This document shows positions 43,181 through 52,361 of a DNA stretch of 64,000 bases, piece by piece. Source of the DNA: Paenibacillus psychroresistens (GTDB taxonomy: Bacteria > Bacillota > Bacilli > Paenibacillales > NBRC-103111); NCBI RefSeq assembly GCF_009728935.1, contig NZ_CP034235.1:7279501-7343500 (forward strand), read 5' to 3'. A program made the translations under genes and the position numbers. Numbering within the stretch: position 1 is the stretch's first letter; each line of letters opens with the position of its first letter. The notes under the pieces are model-generated. The model ran no database searches, had not been told where the DNA came from, and saw nothing but the letters and a program-made list of their open reading frames with translations.

Positions 43181-44202
43181 GATTTTGCATCCCCCTTTTT
43201 CCGAGCTAAATAGATGAAGAATGGAGCGCCAATCGCAGCTGTTACAATCCCGACAGGAGATTCATAAGGGAAATCGATGAATCGGCTAATAAAATCGGCA
43301 TACACGAGCAATACAGCGCCGAGCACTGCAGTTAAAGGAGCGAGAGCTGCAAGGTTAATCCCAATCAAGGATCTAGCGATATGGGGGACAATCAGGCAGA
43401 CGAAGCCGATAGGTCCACATATAGCAACAGCTGACCCGGAGAGAATTATAACAAGAAGCATGCCGATGGCTCGGACTACGGCTACCCGCTGGCCTAACCC
43501 TGCGGCAATTTCATCCTCCATCATTAGCATACGGAATGACGGGAGCATGAGACTAAAGGCTAGCAGACCGAGAATAGTGAAAGGCAATATCGTTCGGACA
43601 TCAAGCCATGCAGCTTGGTTTACAGAGCCGACAAGCCAAAAAATCATGCTATCTGTAGAAAATTGATTCAAAATAATTAGCCCTTCCGTAAGCGAAGATA
43701 GCATGAAATGCACAGAAATCCCAGCTAAAGCTAATCGAACGTATTGCTTCTGCCCCGTACCGCCAATGAGCGACCAAACAAGCAAGGCACCCGCTGCTGC
43801 TCCTACAAAGGCGAAAAGCATAGAGTCCATAATCGAGAAATTTGCTACTGCGACTAATCCGAGCACAACAGCCAAGGAAGCTCCTGCATTAATTCCGAAA
43901 ACATGAGGGGATGCAAGCGGGTTTTTCGTCGTAAGCTGTGTTAGCAGTCCTGCCAAAGCTAGGTGTATTCCAACGATACAAGCTGTCAAAGTGCGAGGCA
44001 AACGCAATGTCTGGATATACAAATGCGCTTTTTCATGACCTTGATAGGTCAATGCTTCATATAAAGTTTTCCACGAGACATAAGCTGCCCCCCACTTAAG
44101 GCTAATTAGAATGCCAATAATCAACAATACAATAGACGTAGAAAAAAGGAAGAGCAGACGCCATTTACGGCTCTGCTTTTCCAATTGTAGCTTTTTTATC
44201 AT
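43177..44202 (-). CDS. FecCD-family iron(III)-siderophore ABC permease, first subunit
   Basis: This is a 341-residue polytopic permease with LRLPRTLTACIVGIHLALAG, NPLASPHVFGINAGASLAVV and GPIGFVCLIVPHIARSLIGI. The frame can open at 44229, but GGGAGA lies eight bases before the ATG at 44202, which leaves a 4-base gap after the binding-protein stop. It pairs with the second permease as a heterodimer. Confidence 0.9.
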   Translation of the reverse strand: MIKKLQLEKQSRKWRLLFLFSTSIVLLIIGILISLKWGAAYVSWKTLYEALTYQGHEKAHLYIQTLRLPRTLTACIVGIHLALAGLLTQLTTKNPLASPHVFGINAGASLAVVLGLVAVANFSIMDSMLFAFVGAAAGALLVWSLIGGTGQKQYVRLALAGISVHFMLSSLTEGLIILNQFSTDSMIFWLVGSVNQAAWLDVRTILPFTILGLLAFSLMLPSFRMLMMEDEIAAGLGQRVAVVRAIGMLLVIILSGSAVAICGPIGFVCLIVPHIARSLIGINLAALAPLTAVLGAVLLVYADFISRFIDFPYESPVGIVTAAIGAPFFIYLARKKGDAKS

Positions 44203-44206
44203 ACAG

Positions 44207-45172
44207 CTATTCTCCCAAGCTTTTCGCAATGTCTTCGGCCATTTTTTCCGAGCCGATTAATCCGCGGGAAAGCGACCAGTCGCGTCTCGCAACCGTGAAT
44301 ATTTTCTTGTTTGCAACTGCGTCTATTTTTTGCCATAACGGATTGCTCTCCCATTGCTTATCAATGTTTTCTTTCTCGACAGGCATCAAGAAAAGAGCCT
44401 GAGGGTTCACTTCTACGAGCTGCTCTAATGTTAATTGCGGGTAAGATGCACTATTCTTCACCGGATCTGTAAATCCTAGCATAGCCAAGAAGGAGCCTGT
44501 ATAGGAATGATCGGAATGAGCGTAAAAGCCTTTTGGATTAACAACAGCAGGTAGAACACGGAGATCTGTATGTTTAATCTCTTTTTTCAATGCTTCCATT
44601 TTAGTTTCGTGCTCGGCTAAGCGCTTCTTGCCTTCTTCTTCCTTGCCTACCGCTATCGAGATGGTAGTATAATTTTTCAACATCTGACTATAATCAGCTT
44701 GAAAATCATCGAGAATGAGCAGCGGAGCAATAGCTTTTAATTGGGGGATAGCATTTTTGTGTTTATTAATATCTACAATAATCAGGTCCGGTTGCAAAGA
44801 ACTAATCAATTCAATATTAGGCTCATAACGTGAACCAACGGACTTGTAATCTTTAAGCTGAGTTTTTACCTCGTCCATTAATAAGTTCGAATCATCGTCA
44901 TCGGCAATACCTACTGGTTTAACACCTAATGTTACAAGGGCATCGGTAAAACCGAATTCCATAGTTACGATACGTTCAGGCTTCTTCGGCAATTCTACGG
45001 TACCTACTGCATCTTGGACCGTAATTTTAGTATCCTCTTGTGTTGCTGGGGTCTGGCTGGCTGGCGTGGTTGCCTCTGTTTGATTGGTCGTCGCTTTACC
45101 GCAAGCTGCAAGGCTTACAACAAAGACGCCGATCAATGTAATGCGAAGTGTACTTTTAATCCAGTGATTCAT
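44207..45172 (-). CDS. Iron(III)-citrate/hydroxamate-type binding lipoprotein
   Basis: This is a 321-residue class III binding protein. The lipobox is SLAAC (Cys about 24). The mature part has RIVTMEFGFTDALVTLGVKP, SRYEPNIELISSLQPDLIIV and QALFLMPVE, typical of FecB/YfmC-like proteins. GGAGGAAGACAG precedes the ATG at 45172, and a Fur box lies 13 bases further up. It feeds the FecCD permeases downstream. Confidence 0.87.
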   Translation of the reverse strand: MNHWIKSTLRITLIGVFVVSLAACGKATTNQTEATTPASQTPATQEDTKITVQDAVGTVELPKKPERIVTMEFGFTDALVTLGVKPVGIADDDDSNLLMDEVKTQLKDYKSVGSRYEPNIELISSLQPDLIIVDINKHKNAIPQLKAIAPLLILDDFQADYSQMLKNYTTISIAVGKEEEGKKRLAEHETKMEALKKEIKHTDLRVLPAVVNPKGFYAHSDHSYTGSFLAMLGFTDPVKNSASYPQLTLEQLVEVNPQALFLMPVEKENIDKQWESNPLWQKIDAVANKKIFTVARRDWSLSRGLIGSEKMAEDIAKSLGE

Positions 45173-45184
45173 CTGTCTTCCTCC

Positions 45185-45205
45185 TGATAATGATAATTAT
45201 TCTCA
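45185..45205 (-). promoter_or_regulatory. Fur box of the iron uptake operon
   Basis: On the minus strand TGAGAATAATTATCA (45191-45205) matches the 7-1-7 Fur core TGATAATNATTATCA with one mismatch, and it continues into a second half-site TTATCA. It lies 13 bases before the binding-protein gene, so iron repression is expected. Confidence 0.8.
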
Positions 45206-45272
45206 TTTCAAATAATAACTGATTATCTACAGTATGAACATATCCAATATTCCGATACAGCATGTCTAATTT

Positions 45273-46076
45273 TTAGATGTTGGTTTCCGCTTCCTTGAAT
45301 GAAGTAGGCGAGTATCCAGTCGTTTTTTTGAAAATTTTACTGAAATGAAAATAATCGTTGAATCCAACCTTTTGTGCGATTTCCTTAGCGAGCAGATCAG
45401 TTTGCAGGAACATGGTCTTGGCTTTTTCAATTCGAATATGGTGCAAATAATTAGTCATTGTCGTTCCAGTATGTTTTTTAAATAGTACAGTGTAATGGCC
45501 TTCGCTTATTCCAGCACGCCGGGCTAGCATAGGAAGAGTTAGCTTCACCATGTAATGTTCATTAATATAAGATAGGATCTCTTCCATAGAGTGGTCAGTG
45601 AATTTCTTCTCTTGTCCGATACGGGAATCGTTCAGATAAATGAACAAGATTCTTTCCAGCATCAATCGTTTTCTAACCTGATGCATAGCGGCTTCTTCGT
45701 CTGAAGATGTCTGGATTTCATGACTTGTGCGGATTAATTCATCCACCATATAATGAATTTTAAACTCACTTATTGTACTAAGCGGGCCATTTAGTGTCCA
45801 AACGCTATCTTCGGGAAATACGCGGTAGGTAATGACCACATACTCCACTTCCTTCGTTTTAGGGACCTGTATATAATATGGCCCATACTGGGGATGACAA
45901 GCAAAACCTTGTGTACAAACAACAGGTTCTTGGTCTTGAGCAGAAATAGAAATATATCCACTACGAACAATGATAATAGTATGGCTGTTCAGGGAACACT
46001 CCAAGGTTTGCGAAGTGAAATTGGAACTGATTTGTTCAATGAGCGGAATCATTTGATTAAAGTCTTGGAAAATCAT
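45273..46076 (-). CDS. AraC family regulator of the iron uptake operon (Btr-like)
   Basis: This is a 267-residue protein. The N-terminal cupin-like sensor (1-150) is followed by two HTH motifs (KLTLPMLARRAGISEGHYTV then LLAKEIAQKVGFNDYFHFSK, about residues 170-262). It lies directly upstream of and codirectional with the siderophore operon, as Btr does with feuABC in Bacillus, where siderophore-bound Btr activates transcription. The ATG at 46076 has AGAGGG upstream. Activation by a siderophore is inferred from context. Confidence 0.8.
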   Translation of the reverse strand: MIFQDFNQMIPLIEQISSNFTSQTLECSLNSHTIIIVRSGYISISAQDQEPVVCTQGFACHPQYGPYYIQVPKTKEVEYVVITYRVFPEDSVWTLNGPLSTISEFKIHYMVDELIRTSHEIQTSSDEEAAMHQVRKRLMLERILFIYLNDSRIGQEKKFTDHSMEEILSYINEHYMVKLTLPMLARRAGISEGHYTVLFKKHTGTTMTNYLHHIRIEKAKTMFLQTDLLAKEIAQKVGFNDYFHFSKIFKKTTGYSPTSFKEAETNI

Positions 46077-46203
46077 GATGTTTAACCCTCTCTTGGCTTA
46101 TTTTCTAACAAATCAACACTTAAATCTAACAAAATGTACATATATTGGTGAAGCTTTTTATATTATGATATTTCTATATGAATACAGGGGGACTATTTCG
46201 AAT

Positions 46204-47451
46204 ATGAAAAAATCTTTATTCACTGTGATTTTATTTACAATGATCTTTTCCCTATCGGCATGCAACGAACCAATGAAAGCTAAGGAACCTGCAACTATTC
46301 ATCTATTGTTGCCTAAACCAAATGGTTACGATTCAGGTGGGTATCTGCGTGATGATTTATTTAAAAAAGCAGTTCCAGCTTTTCAAAAAATTAACCCGCT
46401 TATCACAGTTGTTATTGATTACATAACGGGAGAAGAAAATTATGAAACCGATCCATTAGATGTTATCCCATATAATACTCTGCTTATCAATGAGGTGCAA
46501 AAAGAGGAGATATTCTTAGATTTAAAACCTTTACAACAAAAGGCAGATAATAAGGAACTAGACATTAATAAAAATATCCTCGATTTGGCAACGAGTAACG
46601 GCAAGCTGCTTATTATTCCTTCTTCGGCTAATCCTTTAGTTATTTTATATAATAAGGATCTTTATAAAAAGGCAGGTATTCCTTTTCCTCAAGGTAATTG
46701 GACCTGGGAACAATTTAGAGAAGTTTCAAAAAAGATAAAAGACAACCATGGCTCCGTAATACCTTATGATCCCTATATAATGGAATTGTTGATGTCGAGC
46801 ACGGGAAAAAGCTTGATATCTCCTGATGCGGATACTTCTATTGGGTATTTAGACAGCCCTGAGGCGATTCGTTCTATTCAATGGTTAAATGATTATTATA
46901 AAGATGATGAATCAAAAACCGTACCTCTAAATTTCACAGATGCCTATATTCGTTTTAGTACGGAACAAGTTGCCATGATACTCGGTTCTATTGATTCCTA
47001 CACACTTTTAAAACAAAAAATAGGAGATAAAATTGGTGCTGCCCCACTACCTTATTTCGAAGGTGGGATGCGCGCAAATCCGATTAGCTTTGATGGATAT
47101 GGGATTTCTAAGAACAGCAAGCACCCTGAAGAATCTTGGGCATTTATCCAATACCTTACTTTAACTAACCATGAAAATGCTATATCATTTTCAAACTTTA
47201 ATATTACTACTAGTGCTTCAGTTGCAAAAGGCATTCATCAAGATACAGATCCAATAAAAAGTGTAATTGCCGACGAGTTGAATTATGCCGTCTTGCCATC
47301 TGGCTTCAGGAGTCCGCTTTATAGTAATCCTAAGATAAACAACCAATTTCAGGAGTTATTTAACCTAGATGATAAAGAGCTTCCGGAGAAATTACACGAG
47401 CTTGCATTGAGTGCAGATGAAGAATTAAAACGTGTAGTTAAGGGAGATTAA
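46204..47451 (+). CDS. Orphan extracellular solute-binding lipoprotein (family 1), copy A
   Basis: The 415-residue lipoprotein has lipobox FSLSAC. Mature motifs include IPYNTLLINEVQ, LVILYNKDLYKKAGIPFPQG and NWTWEQFREVSKKI, typical of sugar-binding family 1 proteins, and a C-terminal HQDTDPIKSVIADELNYAVL segment shared with its paralogues. A longer frame from 46075 exists, but AGGGGGA lies before the ATG at 46204, which gives a clean signal (MKKSLFT). No permease or ATPase is adjacent. It is divergent from the AraC gene and six bases upstream of copy B. Confidence 0.82.
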   Translation: MKKSLFTVILFTMIFSLSACNEPMKAKEPATIHLLLPKPNGYDSGGYLRDDLFKKAVPAFQKINPLITVVIDYITGEENYETDPLDVIPYNTLLINEVQKEEIFLDLKPLQQKADNKELDINKNILDLATSNGKLLIIPSSANPLVILYNKDLYKKAGIPFPQGNWTWEQFREVSKKIKDNHGSVIPYDPYIMELLMSSTGKSLISPDADTSIGYLDSPEAIRSIQWLNDYYKDDESKTVPLNFTDAYIRFSTEQVAMILGSIDSYTLLKQKIGDKIGAAPLPYFEGGMRANPISFDGYGISKNSKHPEESWAFIQYLTLTNHENAISFSNFNITTSASVAKGIHQDTDPIKSVIADELNYAVLPSGFRSPLYSNPKINNQFQELFNLDDKELPEKLHELALSADEELKRVVKGD

Positions 47452-47456
47452 CTATT

Positions 47457-48731
47457 ATGAATAGACTATATCTAATTGTTATATTGTTAGCTGTTATCAC
47501 TACCTCCGCATGTGATTTGGTGCAAAAAGCTCCGGAATCTGCCGATATTCACTGGATGATTAATGCGCCTTCTGATTTATCACCCTCCACTTTCAAAATA
47601 GATAAAATATATAGGGATACTATCCTGAGCTTTGAGAAGCTACATCCATCTATTAAAGTTACACTCGATTATTTTCCACAAACCCAAGATTTTGATTTCA
47701 TGAAAATGATTAAAGGTGATCAAAGTCCCGATATTATACCCTTTGGTTTTTTTGATTTAGAAGGGATTGATAAGGACGGTTTATTTGTCGATTTATTAGG
47801 CTTGGTCCCAAACCCCAAAGATATCGATATTGATAAAAGAATTTTAGATTCCGTTAAATTTCATGAAAAATTGTATGTATTGCCCTACTCGTTCTCTCCA
47901 CTTGTAGTGCTGTACAACAAAAATCTATTTGATGATATCGATGAACCCTACCCCGAAAATGATTGGACTTGGGAGCAGTTCAGAAGCATTTCCAATAAAA
48001 TGCTGCCAGGACAAGGATCTGATATTGCGTACGATACATATACATTTGAAGCACTCGCGGCAAGTAAAGGAACAACTTTAATGGCATCTGATGGAAGTAC
48101 TTTTGTTGGTTATTTAGATAGCCCTGAATCAGTTGAAGCGTTAAAATGGTTAAATGCTTACTATCATGATGATACATTAAAATCAGGTCCAAGAGATCCT
48201 ACAGTTTCAGGAACAGCATTTAATTATGGTAAAAAGAGCATGGTAATAGGTGACCTGGAAGCTTATGCCTTTTATAAAACAAGCCTCGGGGAAGCTTTAG
48301 GCGTAGCTTCTCTACCCCATTTTGAGGGGGGGAAAAGAGTAAATCCATTATCTTATCTGGGGTTTGGCATTTCTAACAAAAGTAAAAACCCGCAAGCTGC
48401 TTGGGAGTTTCTCAACTACTTAACTTTGACAAATCAAGAGCATACAGCCGCCTTAACCCAAAGCTATTTGACTACTAGCAAATCTATTGGATTAGCAATC
48501 CATCAAGATACCGATCCGATCAAAAGCATACTAGCAAATGAGATTAATTACGCTATTAAGCCTCAAGGCTATGTAAGTCCAAAATATTATCAAGCTCAAA
48601 GCCCAGAAATATATACTCAATTTCAAGATCTACTTAATGTGGATGATAATGATGTTCAAGATAAGCTTCATGATCTAGCTCTAAAATTAGACAAAGAGTT
48701 GGATCGTTTAAAAACGACAGCAGATCAGTAA
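47457..48731 (+). CDS. Orphan extracellular solute-binding lipoprotein (family 1), copy B
   Basis: The 424-residue paralogue of copy A has lipobox VITTSAC. It shares SPLVVLYNKNLFDDI, NDWTWEQFRSISNKM, YLDSPESVEALKWLNAYYHD and HQDTDPIKSILANEINYAIK. AGGGAG precedes the ATG at 47457, six bases after the stop of copy A, so they form one operon. Divergence between the copies is large enough to imply an old duplication. A third, decayed copy lies at 40688-41144. Without permeases they may act as surface receptors or co-sensors rather than transport components (inference). Confidence 0.82.
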   Translation: MNRLYLIVILLAVITTSACDLVQKAPESADIHWMINAPSDLSPSTFKIDKIYRDTILSFEKLHPSIKVTLDYFPQTQDFDFMKMIKGDQSPDIIPFGFFDLEGIDKDGLFVDLLGLVPNPKDIDIDKRILDSVKFHEKLYVLPYSFSPLVVLYNKNLFDDIDEPYPENDWTWEQFRSISNKMLPGQGSDIAYDTYTFEALAASKGTTLMASDGSTFVGYLDSPESVEALKWLNAYYHDDTLKSGPRDPTVSGTAFNYGKKSMVIGDLEAYAFYKTSLGEALGVASLPHFEGGKRVNPLSYLGFGISNKSKNPQAAWEFLNYLTLTNQEHTAALTQSYLTTSKSIGLAIHQDTDPIKSILANEINYAIKPQGYVSPKYYQAQSPEIYTQFQDLLNVDDNDVQDKLHDLALKLDKELDRLKTTADQ

Positions 48732-48737
48732 ATGAAG

Positions 48738-49405
48738 CTAATTCTCCCTCCGCTCAAACATATACCGAAACAAGGCTGAGCGGGAGCGAAGCGCCAGCTT
48801 GGAGTAGATGCGTTCCAAATGGGTAGTTATGGTTCTTACACTTAAGCTTAAGTTGCTGGCAATTTCAGCGTTCGATATCCCCTTGGCCACTTGAGAGGCA
48901 ACCTCCCACTCACGGTTGGTTAATATTTTCTCACCATTGCTTATTATTGGATGTTCCTGAGGAACCTCAATAGATTGTATTTGACCAGATAGGGAGTTTG
49001 TAAAGAAGGTATAAGAGGAATCATCAAACTGAGAAAAGATATCCAGGCATTGTTTCATCGCCTGTACGGCAACAACTGGCCTTTGAATCGAATCCAGCAT
49101 CGCCCAGCCCAATCTGCTTCTGGCAACATCCAAAGGCAAATGTAACTCAACAAAAGCATCTGCTGCTTCTTCGAAATATTGTTTAGCCTGCGCTATATCT
49201 GTATCGGCATGTATCAAGCCTTGCAGCTGTTTAGCAATGGCTGAGGCATAAGTAGACGCGTCTTTCAGTGAAGTAAGCGAAGTTACCGTATTCAAAAATT
49301 CAATTAAACGCTGCAAATGTCCAATTGTATGGAATAAAGCTTCATCTTGGATGCGATTCCGATCCGCTCTTTGAACTTTTTCTATTAACTGAGCAGTGTC
49401 AGTTA
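48738..49405 (-). pseudogene. LuxR-type regulator, N-terminally truncated
   Basis: The C-terminal 65 residues are a clear LuxR HTH (ILTNREWEVASQVAKGISNA then EIASNLSLSVRTITTHLERI). The preceding part is helical, TPR-like (AKQYFEEAADAFVELHLPLD), as in MalT-like regulators. The coding pattern continues upstream of the first ATG (49316) as QLIEKVQRADRNRIQDEALF and is cut near 49400, where sequence of an oppositely oriented gene begins. The ATPase domain normal for MalT-like proteins is missing. A short protein from 49316 could still be made and might bind DNA. Confidence 0.7.
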
Positions 49406-49628
49406 TGAAGAATTTAAAGCTTTCGACAAATCAATTAATCCGGAGCAATTGGTTCCTGAGGCAATGATATCCCACGTTGTTTCCAAGCATGAAAGTGGCG
49501 TTACGATAACTGATATATGGGAAAGCGAAGAGATAGCAGTTGCGTTTTATGCAGGTGTAACAGAAGCAAGCGGAATGCCAATGCCTCCAGTTAGCTACTC
49601 GTTGATTTATGAAAATAATTTCAAGTAA
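49389..49628 (+). pseudogene. C-terminal remnant of an unidentified small protein gene
   Basis: A start-less frame reads YEEFKAFDKSINPEQLVPEA then MISHVVSKHESGVTITDIWE … PVSYSLIYENNFK to a TAA at 49626. It looks like most of a 95-105 residue dimeric alpha/beta-type protein that lost its first 20-25 codons. The cut coincides with the cut of the LuxR gene, so one deletion removed both 5' ends and their shared promoter. Confidence 0.65.
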
Positions 49629-49695
49629 ATATTAGGATGGGAAACCTTTCTTGTTTACGTGTTAGTATCGAATTGAATTTGATGGGAGAAAGTAT

Positions 49696-50649
49696 ATGGC
49701 TGATAAGAAGATTATAGTAGTAATGGGTGCAACGGGATCACAGGGTGGCGGTTTAGTACGGGCTATTCTGAATGACAAAGCTGGGGAATTCACTGTCCGT
49801 GCAATAACAAGAGATGTTAACAGTGAAACCGCGAAAGAGCTAGCTGCATTAGGAGCTGAGGTAGTAGCGGCTGATCTCGATGATGCTGAAAGTCTACAAA
49901 AGGCATTCAAAGATGCTTATGGTGCTTTCTGTGTTACTTTCTTTTGGAATCACTTTTCACCTGAGAAAGAAATCAACCATGCTAAGCTTATGGCAGAAGC
50001 AGCAAAACAAGCTGATGTTAAGCATGTTATTTGGTCTACCCTTGAGGATACACGAAAATGGATTCCTTTAAGTGATGACCGCATGCCAACTCTAATGGGC
50101 AATTACAAAGTACCTCATGTTGATTCAAAAGGTGAAGGTGATCGATTCTTTATTGATGCTGGAGTACCCACAACATTCTTATTGACCTCCTTTTTTTGGG
50201 ATAACATGATTCATTTCGGGATGGGCCCTAAAAGAGGAGAAGATGGCACGCTGGCGATCACATTACCTATGGGTGATAGTAAGCTTGCGGGGATTGCAGC
50301 TGAAGATATTGGTAAATGCGCTTACGGTATTTTCAAGGGTGGACCAGATAAGTATGCAGGTAAGTTTATTGGAATTGCAGGAGACTTTTTGACTGGAATC
50401 GAGATTGCTGATTTGCTTTCAAAGACTTATGGTGAGACAGTTCGATACAATAAGCTAGCTCCTGAGATTTATCGCAGCTTTGGTTTCCCTGGTGCTGAAG
50501 ATTTAGGTAACATGTTTCAGTACTTTGCAGAGTTCGATCAGGTTTTTACCGGAGCGCGGGACCTCGATGTTTCTCGTCAATTAAATGCTTCCTTACAGAC
50601 TCTGGGTGAATGGCTGGCTCAGAACAAGGATCGTATCCTGGTTGAATAA
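49696..50649 (+). CDS. NmrA-like NAD(P)-binding protein
   Basis: This is a 317-residue atypical SDR. The Rossmann motif is VVMGATGSQGGGLVRAIL (residues 8-25), followed by DLDDAESLQKAFKDAYGAFC and VIWSTLEDTRKW. NmrA-type proteins bind NAD(P) and often act as redox sensors without oxidoreductase activity; the Tyr-x3-Lys pair is not evident. GGGAGAAAG precedes the ATG at 49696. It stands alone with its own terminator, downstream of the LuxR remnant scar. Confidence 0.85.
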   Translation: MADKKIIVVMGATGSQGGGLVRAILNDKAGEFTVRAITRDVNSETAKELAALGAEVVAADLDDAESLQKAFKDAYGAFCVTFFWNHFSPEKEINHAKLMAEAAKQADVKHVIWSTLEDTRKWIPLSDDRMPTLMGNYKVPHVDSKGEGDRFFIDAGVPTTFLLTSFFWDNMIHFGMGPKRGEDGTLAITLPMGDSKLAGIAAEDIGKCAYGIFKGGPDKYAGKFIGIAGDFLTGIEIADLLSKTYGETVRYNKLAPEIYRSFGFPGAEDLGNMFQYFAEFDQVFTGARDLDVSRQLNASLQTLGEWLAQNKDRILVE

Positions 50650-50684
50650 ACTAAATTTTTGTTTGAAAACAGTATTTGCAGAAC

Positions 50685-50727
50685 AAAGACCGGGAGGACA
50701 CCAGAACTAGGTGCCTTCCGGTCTTTT
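50685..50727 (+). terminator. Terminator of the NmrA-like gene
   Basis: AAAGACCGGGAGGACACC…GGTGCCTTCCGGTCTTTT. It is a long imperfect stem and a member of the recurrent family. The stem ends two bases inside the convergent M23 frame. Confidence 0.8.
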
Positions 50728-51286
50728 ACTTAAGCATGGATACCGGATCGATATATTCTCCATCCATGAGGATTGAAAAATGAAGATGAGGACCTGTTGC
50801 TTGACCGGTGCTACCCATGTGTCCAATCAGGTCGCCTGATTTCACCATTTCTCCCTTTATAACAGGCATTTTTGCGTTTGCGAAATGCCGATATTCCGTT
50901 CGCCAGTTCTCATTATGTTCAATGACAATGGTAAAACCGTTGTCAGGATCATACTCTGCCTTGATTACCTTACCAGCAGCGGCAGCATATACATCGGTTC
51001 CTTCTTTGTTCACAATATCTATGCCATCATGCAGGATTTTCTGATGCGTTTGGTAACCAAATGGAGTTGTTACTTTACCAGATGTCGGCATTTTGAACAC
51101 GATCTTTTCCGATACTTTCGGCGAAGGCAGAACTTTTTCTTTCTGCTCGCCAACCGTTTGATCAGACACCGCACTTATTGGTGCAGAATTTAGTGTTTGC
51201 TTAATTTTCTCTTCTTTTCCCGCAGCAAATGTGGATGGCAACACCAACAAAGCAACCATGATCAGTATGAAACCCTCTAAAACCAA
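50726..51286 (-). pseudogene. M23 peptidase domain, probably the C-terminal part of a BlaR1-like M56/M23 protein
   Basis: The last 120 residues are a complete M23 (LytM) domain with KILHDGIDIVN (His, Asp) and GPHLHFSILMDG (HxH), enough to bind zinc and cut peptidoglycan cross-links. One hydrophobic segment (LCLVLEGFILIMVALLVLPS) precedes a linker. No ribosome site fits the TTG at 51286, and sequence directly upstream (51304-51354) comes from another gene. M23 domains with such a leading membrane segment occur at the end of M56-type sensor peptidases, so a lost N-terminal M56 part is likely. It might be expressed if a weak start is used. Confidence 0.65.
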
Positions 51287-51303
51287 GCACAGCTTCGCGG
51301 CTA

Positions 51304-51354
51304 TTATCCCTTGTCAGTCGCCACTGAATTCTCCGAATAACTAATCCAATCACT
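51304..51354 (-). pseudogene. Fifty-base remnant of a sulfurtransferase 3' end
   Basis: The minus strand encodes SDWISYSENSVATDKG and a TAA at 51304, matching the end of the intact sulfurtransferase at 53487 (SDWISYGENPVATGRE), with about four fifths of the bases identical. It is fused to the M23 gene fragment. Confidence 0.75.
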
Positions 51355-51389
51355 CCTATTGGAGGATTACCTTCGGGAATTTTTTCCTA

Positions 51390-51653
51390 TTAAGCTTCAT
51401 TAAGTGTGGCAGCTGCTTGTTGGAGACGTTTTTTTCTTGCTAAGAATATGCCTCCTAGAATGAATGCTAGTCCTATCAATAAACTCCAATGAATTTGTTC
51501 GTTCAGCAGTGTGCTTCCCCAAATAATTGCGCTTGCCGGAATAAAATAGGTAACCATCGTAGCAAATTCAGGACTCCCTTTTTGGACCATAAAATAAAAG
51601 AGTATGTATGCGATGCTGAGGAAAGCAATCGTCCACGGACCAAAATCTTGCAC
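51390..51653 (-). pseudogene. C-terminal EamA (DMT-superfamily) transporter fragment
   Basis: These 87 residues hold three membrane segments with FGPWTIAFLSIAYILFYFMV and FATMVTYFIPASAIIWGSTL, the last third of an EamA drug/metabolite transporter. A GTG at 51653 has AAGAAGGGA before it, so a short peptide could be made, but the first 200 residues are missing. It lies directly downstream of another EamA gene on the same strand. Confidence 0.75.
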
Positions 51654-51668
51654 ATAAATCCCTTCTTT

Positions 51669-52361
51669 CTATTGTTGTAAAAGCTTCTTGTTGACTTTAG
51701 TCCAATTGACTAGGAATATTCCGATGAAGATACAAAATCCTCCTAAATAAACACACTTATGGATTTCCTCACCAAGGATCAACCATCCCGACAGGACTCC
51801 GAAGAACGGAGCTAAGAATAGAAATGCGCTTGTTTTCCCAGGATCACCACGACTCAGCAAATAATACCATGTTGCGAATTGTACTATTGAGCCCATGAGA
51901 GTTAGATAGACTACAACCCCTAAAGAAGTTGCATTGATGATAAGATGCGGTGATTCCAATACCATGCTCAGCAATAACAGAAGTAAACCGCCGAATAACA
52001 TTTGATAAGCAGTCATTACCAAAGTATCAAAAAGCCCACCCCATTTTTTTACCATAACAGTAGCGATCGACCATGAAAGCGCAGATCCTAAGCCCAACCA
52101 AGACCCAGTCGTTAATTGCAAGTGGAATCCTAGTGTTATGAATACACCTATAAATCCTACGATTACCCCAAACCATTGAGACATTCGATACTTCAACCCT
52201 AGAAACCCGGTTCCCAAGATCACGACCAGAAGCGGATTAACAAAGGTCAATATGGAAGTCTCTCCAGACGGGATTGTACGCATGCTCAGAAAGATACACC
52301 CCATAACTCCCGTCGTCTGAAAAAATCCAATAATGATCAATTTCGTCCAGTCTTTAAATCC
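51669..52361 (-). pseudogene. EamA (DMT-superfamily) transporter missing its N-terminus
   Basis: Genuine EamA sequence runs from FKDWTKLIIIGFFQTTGVMG to VNKKLLQQ (about 230 residues, eight membrane segments; FVNPLLVVILGTGFLGLKYR and FLFLAPFFGVLSGWLILGEE are family motifs). The first two segments are missing. The open frame continues upstream to 52508, but that part is antisense to the ArsR gene and is not EamA-like. The cut point is about 52361. A TTG inside the fragment could start a shortened protein; a working transporter is unlikely. Confidence 0.75.
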
